From contig JBCCBP010000041.1 of NCBI GenBank assembly GCA_039033995.1, positions 1-31,707 on the forward strand: a stretch of 31,707 nucleotides of DNA, in the 5' to 3' direction. The translations under genes and the position numbers were made by a program. Shown here one piece after another: positions 7,551-14,088 of the stretch (positions are counted from its first letter, which is position 1; every line of letters begins with the position of its first letter). The notes below the pieces were generated by a model. It was not told where the DNA came from, did no database searches, and was given only the letters and a program-made list of their open reading frames with translations. This DNA comes from CALBPI01 sp039033995. Lineage in GTDB: Bacteria; Pseudomonadota; Gammaproteobacteria; Steroidobacterales; Woeseiaceae.

Positions 7551-8745
7551 CGCCGTCGCGTTCGCAACGCTCGCGACTACCAGCAACAGCGGGGCCCAAT
7601 CGCGCTGGGAATCCGAGGTCAGCGCGCAGGCACGCTGGTTTATTCAGGCCACCGATGATCCACGTCAGTCGAGCCAGGATTATTCAGTGGCCGCCGCTAC
7701 TCGCTGGACGTTCGATTTCGATCAACGCAAGCAACGTTTTTCGCTGGCGGTAAACGGTCGTCTGGATAGTCAGGATGGCGAGCGCAGCCAGTGGGATATC
7801 GGTGAACTAAACTGGCGCTATCGTTGGCGTGCGGCGGAACTTTCCATAGGTATCGATCGGGTTTACTGGGGCGTGACGGAAGCGTTGCAGCTTGTCGACA
7901 CCATCAACCAGACCAATCGCGTCGACCGCCCGGACGGGCAACAAAAACTGGGACAACCAATGATCCGCCTGGCGTTACAGCCGGGTAGCTCGGCGTGGGA
8001 ATTTTTCATCCTGCCCGTGTTTCGCGAGCAGCGACTTCCCGGCAGTCGCGGGCGGTTGCGAGGCCCGCTGCAACTCGTCGAAGACGCAGCGGTGTATGAG
8101 TCGCGCGACGGGCGTCAGCATGTCGACCTGGCAGTCCGCTACTCGGGCTACGCAGGCAACTTCGAATGGGCGCTGTCGCATTTCATGGGCACATCGCGCG
8201 CCCCTCTGCTTCAGTTACAGCCGTTCGAAAACCCATTGCCGCTACCCGTGCTCCAACCGTTCTATTACCTGACCGATCAGACCGGTTTGGAGCTCACCTG
8301 GGTCGCCGGGAGCTGGCTCTGGAAACTGGAAGCGATCTCGCGACGAGACGACCAGCAGCGCTACTTCGCCGCTACCGGGGGCTTCGAGACGACCTGGTTC
8401 GGGGTCGGCGGAAGCAGTCTGGACCTAGGCCTGATAGCGGAATACCAGTACGACGATCGCGACAGTAACCGGTTGTTGCAGAGTGTCAGTGTGGCAAACG
8501 ATGATCTCGTGCTGGGTGCACGCATCACCGGCAACGATTTCGCGGGCACCGAATGCCTGTTGCTGTACAGCTATGACCGACGTAGCAATGGACGCATTGC
8601 AAGCATTGAAGCGTCCCGTCGATTCGGTGCTAAATGGCGCGGCGCCATTGAGGCGCGATTTTTCTCGGGACAATCTTCTGTCGACGCGTTGTCCGTTTTC
8701 AGCGACGAGGATTTCTGGCAACTGGAGTTAACCCGCTTTTTCTGA
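7513..8745 (+). CDS. Predicted outer-membrane beta-barrel protein
   Basis: The protein has 410 residues from GTG 7513; GTG 7528 is an equally possible start. A signal peptide ends near GAQS. The rest is rich in alternating aromatic and polar strands (for example LNWRYRWRAAELSIGIDRVYWG) and ends in LELTRFF. A terminal Phe is the usual recognition mark for the outer-membrane assembly machinery. No enzyme motif is visible. It overlaps the LolA-like gene by 38 bases, so the two are almost certainly co-expressed. The family is not recognised beyond this. Its 3' end overlaps the convergent methyltransferase gene by 18 bases. Confidence 0.75.
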   Translation: MSSNPVRSTIFVSAVAFATLATTSNSGAQSRWESEVSAQARWFIQATDDPRQSSQDYSVAAATRWTFDFDQRKQRFSLAVNGRLDSQDGERSQWDIGELNWRYRWRAAELSIGIDRVYWGVTEALQLVDTINQTNRVDRPDGQQKLGQPMIRLALQPGSSAWEFFILPVFREQRLPGSRGRLRGPLQLVEDAAVYESRDGRQHVDLAVRYSGYAGNFEWALSHFMGTSRAPLLQLQPFENPLPLPVLQPFYYLTDQTGLELTWVAGSWLWKLEAISRRDDQQRYFAATGGFETTWFGVGGSSLDLGLIAEYQYDDRDSNRLLQSVSVANDDLVLGARITGNDFAGTECLLLYSYDRRSNGRIASIEASRRFGAKWRGAIEARFFSGQSSVDALSVFSDEDFWQLELTRFF

Positions 8746-9402
8746 GGCTCGCTGCCAACGATAGACGCGTTCGACCATCCGGGTCACGCCGCGTTCTCGA
8801 AATTTCGGCGCGCCAACCAGCACATCGTGTTCGGCTATGCTGTCTATCGTAAGACTGGACGCATCGGCAAGCCCGCGCATTTCATCATCGGTCACCGAAA
8901 AAGGCGGACCTGACATTTCGGCCTGCGGGTAGTCCACAGTGATTGTCAGTCCCTGCACATCGGGCGGCACCAGCGCGAGCAGATGTCGCTGGTAGACAGG
9001 CCTAACCGACTCCGGTAGCGCGATCAGTGCAGCGCGGTCGTAGACGAGACGCGCGCCGCGCACATGTTGTGCGGACAGCGCGAAAAAGTCGCCAACAAAA
9101 ATACACAGATTCTCGGCCTGCCAACAGGACAAATCACCGTGCTCGGTGACGGTCGGCGCAAGACCCGCTTCCGCAAAGAAATCACGCACCGCAATCGGCG
9201 ACAACTCGACACCGATCACGCCTGCATGGCGCTCGGCGAGCCAGAGCATATCCAGCGTCTTTCCGCAGAGTGGTACAAACACAGCAGACGACGAATCTTG
9301 AGTCAGCGCGGGCCAATGCGCGAGCAGATGCTGATTCGTTGCGTTTTCATGAAAACCGATACGACCGTCCTGCCAGCGGGATAACCAAGCGTCATCAGAC
9401 AT
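8728..9402 (-). CDS. tpm: Thiopurine S-methyltransferase (TPMT family)
   Basis: With ATG 9402 the protein has 224 residues, the usual length of bacterial TPMT. The N-terminus WLSRWQDGRIGFHENATN and the SAM-binding region VFVPLCGKTLDMLWLAERH followed by GVELSP are diagnostic. Bacterial members methylate thiopurines and, in some species, selenium or tellurium species or thiol toxins, using S-adenosylmethionine in the cytoplasm. The frame is open upstream to 9660, but that segment is shadow of the preceding gene. It overlaps that gene by 8 bases, so the pair is probably one transcript. Confidence 0.9.
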   Translation of the reverse strand: MSDDAWLSRWQDGRIGFHENATNQHLLAHWPALTQDSSSAVFVPLCGKTLDMLWLAERHAGVIGVELSPIAVRDFFAEAGLAPTVTEHGDLSCWQAENLCIFVGDFFALSAQHVRGARLVYDRAALIALPESVRPVYQRHLLALVPPDVQGLTITVDYPQAEMSGPPFSVTDDEMRGLADASSLTIDSIAEHDVLVGAPKFRERGVTRMVERVYRWQRASEKAG

Positions 9403-9841
9403 CGCTGTCGCTCCGACCGAACTGGCGCCGCAGTCGATCCAGCGTTTTTTCAAGCCCCGCGCGCGCTTGGCTGAAGCGATCACCCTGCAGCTCCTGGCTG
9501 AGGTATTGTTCGACCTGGGCAATGACCTGATCGACATCGCCTTCGGGTAGTCCGGAATCCACTTCTGACCGCTCTGGCGCGGCGCCGAACAGATTGATTT
9601 TGCGCTCCGTCTCTTTACCGAAAGCCACAACGTCATAGAACTCACTGCCGGCTTTATCACCGGGTTTTATCAGACTCATAACGGTGGCGATCAGCGATAC
9701 AGGAATCAGTACTACGTCTCGCAATCCATCGATGATGAGTTTGATCTGAAAAGCGATGGCATCGCGAATCAGCGTCTTCTTGTCGGGCATCGCATCATTG
9801 TCTGACATTTGTTCGGGTTGTTCAGTGGGGGTCTCAGTCAC
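9395..9841 (-). CDS. Hypothetical protein with one hydrophobic segment
   Basis: The start chosen is GTG 9841, because AAGG stands seven bases before it; a TTG at 9889 is the longer alternative. The 148-residue product has a charged N-terminus rich in Glu/Asp/Pro, then one long hydrophobic helix (IKLIIDGLRDVVLIPVSLIA), and a charged, Gln/Arg-rich, helical C-terminus. I do not recognise the family. The hydrophobic stretch could be a membrane anchor or a buried helix. It is co-transcribed with tpm and divergent from hemH, whose start is 92 bases away. Confidence 0.65.
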   Translation of the reverse strand: MTETPTEQPEQMSDNDAMPDKKTLIRDAIAFQIKLIIDGLRDVVLIPVSLIATVMSLIKPGDKAGSEFYDVVAFGKETERKINLFGAAPERSEVDSGLPEGDVDQVIAQVEQYLSQELQGDRFSQARAGLEKTLDRLRRQFGRSDSDV

Positions 9842-9933
9842 AAACTTGCCTTTGTGGGGGGTGGGAACGCTGGCCACGTGCCAGTCCAATTGGTAGGGTA
9901 GCTCGTGTTTTTGCGGTCGGACAACCCATACGC

Positions 9934-11040
9934 ATGTCGCGCTATATCAATGAACCTCAATTCGATCACGCCGACGAACAATCCATCGGCTTGCTCGTCG
10001 TCAATCTGGGCACACCGGATGATCCCTCACCAAAAGCCGTACGGCGTTATCTCAAGCAATTCTTGTGGGATCCGCGCGTCGTCGAGCAACCCCGCATCGT
10101 CTGGTGGCTGATACTGAATCTAATCATTCTCAATATCCGGCCGCGACGATCCGCAGCGGCTTACAAGAAAATCTGGACCGACGACGGATCACCGTTACTG
10201 TTGTTCAGTCAGCAAATCGCCGACGGCGTTGCTGATCGTGTCCGTGAACAGTCAGGCAGCCGTGTCGCCGTTGCACTCGGTATGTCCTATGGTTCGCCAT
10301 CCATCCCCGATGCGCTGGAAGCCCTGCGTCAGCAAAACGTACGCAGGCTCGTCGTGCTACCGTTGTACCCGCAGTATTCAGCGACGACGACCGGTACCGT
10401 ATTCGATGCCGTCACTCAAGCGTTGTCCAATCAGCGTTGGGTACCGGAACTCCGATTTATCAACCAGTTCCACGATCGACCGGACCTGGTCCAGGCGCTG
10501 GCCGACAGCGTTCGTGATCACTGGCAGACGCACGGTCGCGGAGAACGTTTGCTGTTTTCGTTTCATGGCATACCGCAGCGTTATTTTCGCGCCGGGGATC
10601 CGTATCACTGCCAGTGTCAGAAGACCGCGCGATTGGTAGCAGACAACCTCGCGCTAGCGGATGACGAATGGGCGGTATCCTTTCAATCTCGGGTCGGTCG
10701 GGAGCCCTGGTTGATGCCCTACACCGACTACACGCTCGAAGACTGGGGCGCCGAAAAGGTCGGTAAGATCGATGTGATTTGTCCCGGCTTCTCAGCGGAC
10801 TGTCTCGAAACACTCGAGGAAATCGCGCTCGAAAACCGTGAACTGTTCATCGAAGCCGGTGGCGGCGACTTGCGCTATATTCCCGCGCTGAACGATTCGG
10901 CGGGGCAGATCGATGCATTGGCGAATCTGGTGCTCGAAGTAACGGGCAATTGGCATGCCGCCTTAGCCGAGTTTAACGACATGGTGAGTGAAAGCGCAGC
11001 CCGTGCCGACGCTCTGGAAATGCCCGCCAACGCTGAATGA
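9934..11040 (+). CDS. hemH: Ferrochelatase
   Basis: This 368-residue protein inserts Fe2+ into protoporphyrin IX, the last step of haem synthesis. Family landmarks are VVNLGTPDDP near the N-terminus, YGSPSI, the LPLYPQYSATTTG segment, catalytic His211 in SFHGIPQRY, and CPGFSADCLETLEEI at 283-297 carrying the acidic active-site residue. Residues 55-68 (IVWWLILNLIILNI) form a hydrophobic lip typical of the membrane-facing edge. The ribosome binding site is weak. The last codon overlaps the VOC gene (ATGA), so the two are coupled. Confidence 0.95.
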   Translation: MSRYINEPQFDHADEQSIGLLVVNLGTPDDPSPKAVRRYLKQFLWDPRVVEQPRIVWWLILNLIILNIRPRRSAAAYKKIWTDDGSPLLLFSQQIADGVADRVREQSGSRVAVALGMSYGSPSIPDALEALRQQNVRRLVVLPLYPQYSATTTGTVFDAVTQALSNQRWVPELRFINQFHDRPDLVQALADSVRDHWQTHGRGERLLFSFHGIPQRYFRAGDPYHCQCQKTARLVADNLALADDEWAVSFQSRVGREPWLMPYTDYTLEDWGAEKVGKIDVICPGFSADCLETLEEIALENRELFIEAGGGDLRYIPALNDSAGQIDALANLVLEVTGNWHAALAEFNDMVSESAARADALEMPANAE

Positions 11041-11756
11041 CCAGCATGTTTCTGGAAATCGCACTAGCGAGCGATGAGCTGGTCGCGTCATTGCAATATT
11101 ACCGCGCGCTCGGCTTTGCGGAACTGGCCACTAACGACGCACGCGATTATGCCTACGCGGTCGTTACCGATGGGCGTATCGTGCTGGGGCTCCACGAGCG
11201 CGCCTTCGATGCACCGACGCTCACGCTGACACAACCGGACCTCGCCAAACATGCACTAACCTGGAGCGAAGATGTCGCGCTGCGACATATGCAGATCGAC
11301 CCGGATAGTTTTCACGAGGTCTTACTCGCAGACCCGGACGATCATCCATTGCTGCTCGTTGAAGCCCGCACGTATTCTCCAGCAACGGAAACGCTCAATC
11401 AAAGTCTGCTCGGTGAGTGCGTGGAATGGACCTACCCTGTCAGACAGGCTTTGATCAGTGCCCGGTTTTGGGCACCGTTTGCGCCGCGCGCATTGCAGAC
11501 TCGCGAACAACCTGACTTGCACCTGCGTTTCGCCAGCGGTGATTTACCAGTGGGCTTGAGTGAGGCGATCGCAGGACGGACCGGGCAGCTGTGTTATCAA
11601 ACGGCCGATCTCGCATCACTCGGCCAGACCGCTGACAAGCTCGGTACACCGTTGAGGCCTGCCCGCACCAACCTGCCCGACTGCGACCTGCAACTGATCA
11701 CACCGGAAGGTCTGATCATTAATATTTTGTCGCAGGATTTTCTCAACGCCGAGTAG
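11037..11756 (+). CDS. VOC-superfamily (glyoxalase/dioxygenase fold) protein
   Basis: The protein has 239 residues and starts in the ATGA overlap with hemH. The N-terminal half reads like a VOC module (MFLEIALASDELVASLQYYRALGF, then VTDGRIVLGLHER and HPLLLVEA). The C-terminal half looks like a second, diverged module ending LQLITPEGLIINIL. Metal ligands typical of glyoxalase I are not clearly conserved, so the activity cannot be assigned. Coupling to hemH hints at a haem- or porphyrin-related or detoxifying job, but that is inference. Confidence 0.75.
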   Translation: MTSMFLEIALASDELVASLQYYRALGFAELATNDARDYAYAVVTDGRIVLGLHERAFDAPTLTLTQPDLAKHALTWSEDVALRHMQIDPDSFHEVLLADPDDHPLLLVEARTYSPATETLNQSLLGECVEWTYPVRQALISARFWAPFAPRALQTREQPDLHLRFASGDLPVGLSEAIAGRTGQLCYQTADLASLGQTADKLGTPLRPARTNLPDCDLQLITPEGLIINILSQDFLNAE

Positions 11757-11851
11757 TCTCCCAACTGGGCTTCCTGTGCCAGAGTCGTTTTTTTTCAGAG
11801 CATGTCGTGCTGAAGAGGGTAAACAATCTCGGCTCGTCTGTATGACGCAAT

Positions 11852-11899
11852 CGGGGTTACCTTGCTCGCTCGAGATCACTCGCTCTCAAGACAACCCCG
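11852..11899. other. Interrupted inverted repeat between convergent genes
   Basis: CGGGGTT (11852-11858) pairs with AACCCCG (11893-11899). Inside it, CTTG (11861-11864) pairs with CAAG (11887-11890), leaving a symmetric AC/AC internal loop. The 22-base apical part contains CTCGCTC and CTCGCTCT as near direct repeats. It lies between the convergent VOC and exonuclease genes. No T-tract follows, so it is not a classic terminator. It may be a transcript-end structure or an undetected small RNA. Confidence 0.35.
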
Positions 11900-12028
11900 G
11901 TTGCCGGACAGGTCATGACAGAATTTCGTGGCCAGCTTTGACAGGCCGAGGAGCTGTTCTTCGTGCGAATCGTATTGAGTGAGAAAAACAGATCGTCGGC
12001 CTACCACCGCGACACAACAGCGCGTCAG

Positions 12029-12919
12029 TCAGGCATCGAGCAAATCACACAGACGCTCGGCCTGTCGTCGGAAGCTCGGCCCAAAGCCTGCTTCATCGCA
12101 TAGCGCATTGAACGCACCGAGGTCTGGCTTGCGGCGATGTGAGCTACCGGCATCGAAATGCAGTGGGACATCGTCCGGGATAATCGTCAGTTGCTTCGAG
12201 ATCATCGCAATGTCGCGATGTTCGGCCAGCCTGTCCGCAAGCTTGCTCGCACCGCGCACCTTGACCTCACTGACCTGATCGAGGTTCGCGTACAACACAT
12301 CGAGACTGCCAAAGTGATTGAGTAACGCTGACGCGGTCTTCTTGCCAACACCAGGGACGCCGGGAATGTTGTCAACACTGTCACCGGCTAACGCGAGCAG
12401 ATCGGCTATCTGCTCAGGGTAGACGCCGAAGGCGCTCGGAATGTCGTCGTAGCCCAAGCGCTTGTTGCCCGCAAAATCCCAGAACTGATCCTGTGGCGAC
12501 AACAACTGCGTCAAATCTTTGTCGCGGCTGACGATCGTGCAAGGCATGCCGCGGCTGCGCGCATTCAGCGCCAGCGTACCGATAATGTCATCGGCTTCGT
12601 ACACAGGACTGGCTGCCTCCTGCAAACCCAGTGCTCTCGCCATGCGACGACACTGCTTGAACTGCCGATCCAGCTCGGGTGGCGCTGGATCGCGATTTGC
12701 CTTGTAATCGGGATAGATGTCGTTGCGGTAAGACTGCGCGAGACTCTCGTCAAACGCGACGGCGATGTAATCCGGCGACTCGAACTCGAGAAAGTCCGCA
12801 AGGAAACGGGTAAAGCCATACAAGGCATTGGTGGGATTGCCCTCGGGATCACACATGTCATCGGGCACAGAGAACCAGGCCCGAAACACGTACACACTCG
12901 CGTCAATCAAATAAATCAT
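12029..12919 (-). CDS. Stand-alone 5'-3' exonuclease / flap endonuclease (PolA N-domain type)
   Basis: This 296-residue protein corresponds to the 5' nuclease domain of DNA polymerase I without the polymerase. Metal-ligand acidic residues of the family are visible: Asp6 (YLIDAS), Asp57 (VAFDES), the EADD cluster at 108-111, Asp133 and Asp135 (SRDKD), and Asp180/Asp183 in GDSVDNIPGVPGVGKKTA, which also forms the helix-3-turn-helix. It is longer than the E. coli Xni protein (about 251 residues) and keeps the full acidic set, so it is likely active on flaps or primer RNA. Whether this genome also has a full-length polA cannot be seen. Confidence 0.88.
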   Translation of the reverse strand: MIYLIDASVYVFRAWFSVPDDMCDPEGNPTNALYGFTRFLADFLEFESPDYIAVAFDESLAQSYRNDIYPDYKANRDPAPPELDRQFKQCRRMARALGLQEAASPVYEADDIIGTLALNARSRGMPCTIVSRDKDLTQLLSPQDQFWDFAGNKRLGYDDIPSAFGVYPEQIADLLALAGDSVDNIPGVPGVGKKTASALLNHFGSLDVLYANLDQVSEVKVRGASKLADRLAEHRDIAMISKQLTIIPDDVPLHFDAGSSHRRKPDLGAFNALCDEAGFGPSFRRQAERLCDLLDA

Positions 12920-13042
12920 TGCGGCAAATTGTACACCGGGATCCTATCGTGCTGTAGCAGCCGCTGACGCATCTGCTAGACACTGCAACAACCCGCAGCG
13001 TTCGCGCGTTATAGAGGATTATCGACCGGCCAGCGCAGCCGG

Positions 13043-13696
13043 TCAGAAATCACTGGCGGTAGCCGCCTCGTTGCTGTCGAGATGGATACGGACGCGTCGA
13101 TGGAGTGGCGAACTGCGTGGGAAATGCGCGAGCAGGTATTCCATCTGATCGGCGAGGACACGACGCCCCTTGAGGTAGATGTATTCCGCATACGTCGGTG
13201 TGAATGGCACAGCGATGAGCTGCATATCCGCTTGTTCCGGTGTATTGCCGCCCTTGTGATTGTTGCAGCGACGACAAGCGGTGGCCACGTTAGTCCACTT
13301 GTCTTCGCCCGCTTGCGAGATCGGCGTGATGTGATCCCGCGTCAGCTCGCTGTTAGAAAACTTCATACCGCAATACAAACAGATGTTGGCATCACGCTTG
13401 AATAGTGTGCGGTTGTTGAGCGGCGGCACATAGCGATCCCGCTGTTGCGCGAGTCCTTGGTGGGTACCCAGCGTGGCGATGATCGAACTGACCTGCACGA
13501 TGCTGCGCTGTCCGGTTATGGCATTGAAACCACCCCGGACCTTGTACAACGGAGACCCGCAGCTGTAAGCGACCTGATCACCATGATAAAGCCGCGCTGC
13601 CTCACGGTAGTCGATCCATTCGAGCGGCATGCCTGCCACGTCGGTGCGTAACACTTGCTGAGAGAAGCCAGTCGCTGCGAAACGGATCATCCTCAC
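13043..13696 (-). CDS. HNH endonuclease family protein
   Basis: The protein has 217 residues from GTG 13696; ATG 13690 is two codons further in. A zinc-binding HNH domain spans about 103-150: CLYC at 106-109, the catalytic-region DH at 121-122, then CRRCNNHKGG from 141. The N-terminal 100 residues (including PLEWIDYREAARLYHGDQVAY) are conserved in a widespread bacterial group of chromosomal HNH proteins of unknown biological role. Nothing nearby suggests restriction-modification or a mobile element. The gene lies upstream of the exonuclease on the same strand with 123 bases between them. Confidence 0.85.
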   Translation of the reverse strand: MRMIRFAATGFSQQVLRTDVAGMPLEWIDYREAARLYHGDQVAYSCGSPLYKVRGGFNAITGQRSIVQVSSIIATLGTHQGLAQQRDRYVPPLNNRTLFKRDANICLYCGMKFSNSELTRDHITPISQAGEDKWTNVATACRRCNNHKGGNTPEQADMQLIAVPFTPTYAEYIYLKGRRVLADQMEYLLAHFPRSSPLHRRVRIHLDSNEAATASDF

Positions 13697-13886
13697 CCCA
13701 CCGCGTCAGAAAGTTGGCGTTGCCGTCATCAGACTCAAAGACTGCAAGACATTGTCAGTGAAATCAACGGCTTTATGACAAATCTGTGCCGACCATAATG
13801 AGCGGCGCTGCGGGGCGATGAACGTGCCATACTTTACGGCTGATTCCGCCCGCTGGCGATCTTGTGTCTGCATCGACATGACCGAG

Positions 13887-13895
13887 TTATACACA
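13887..13895 (+). promoter_or_regulatory. DnaA-box match TTATACACA
   Basis: TTATACACA fits the DnaA-box consensus TTWTNCACA at every fixed position. It lies on the far side of the AT-rich tract from the pair near 14060 and in the same orientation. Confidence 0.45.
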
Positions 13896-14002
13896 TTGCA
13901 CATAACCGTTTTGTGACAGACCAACGAATCTGATGAGCCTTGAAGATAATGGATATTATTGTTTGTTTTTTAAGTGATTTTTAGGATTTTCTCAATTTTC
14001 CG

Positions 14003-14031
14003 TTGACAAGCTGATCAACACCCGCTATCCC
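14003..14031 (+). promoter_or_regulatory. priA: Sigma-70 promoter for priA
   Basis: TTGACA (14003-14008) is a perfect -35 box. A 17-base spacer separates it from TATCCC (14026-14031), a partial -10. The expected start of transcription is near 14038, leaving a leader of about 50 bases that contains both downstream DnaA-like boxes. Confidence 0.6.
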
Positions 14032-14052
14032 ACCCGACCAGAATCTGTACAG

Positions 14053-14073
14053 AAATCCACAGACTTATCCACA
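14053..14073 (+). promoter_or_regulatory. Tandem DnaA-box-like sites in the priA leader
   Basis: TTATCCACA (14065-14073) is the perfect high-affinity DnaA box. AAATCCACA (14053-14061) is a weaker match, 12 bases upstream in the same orientation. Both lie between the promoter and the priA start codon, where bound DnaA would be expected to hinder transcription. Confidence 0.6.
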
Positions 14074-14088
14074 GCCTTCTGACAATGT

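Larger units (their letters stand above)
13697..14088. other. AT-rich divergent region between the HNH gene and priA
   Basis: This 392-base gap holds a strongly AT-rich tract (about 13930-14000, with several T-runs), a promoter at 14003-14031 and three DnaA-box-like 9-mers. A 72-codon minus-strand frame at 13706-13924 has no supporting features and is not called. Confidence 0.6.

Noticed and set aside
11765..11795. Terminator with eight Ts after the VOC gene
   Set aside because: Only a 4-bp stem (CTGG/CCAG) precedes the T-run, with five bases in between; too weak to call.
11776..11982. 68-codon plus-strand frame between the VOC and exonuclease genes
   Set aside because: Cys/Arg-rich product without any domain, starting right before a T-run; no sign of coding.
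13706..13924. 72-codon minus-strand frame upstream of the HNH gene
   Set aside because: No domain or ribosome binding site, and it overlaps a DnaA-box match in a regulatory gap.
13887..14073. Chromosomal origin oriC
   Set aside because: Only three boxes, one of them weak, and none of dnaA, dnaN, mnmG or rpmH is nearby; kept only as a regulatory candidate.
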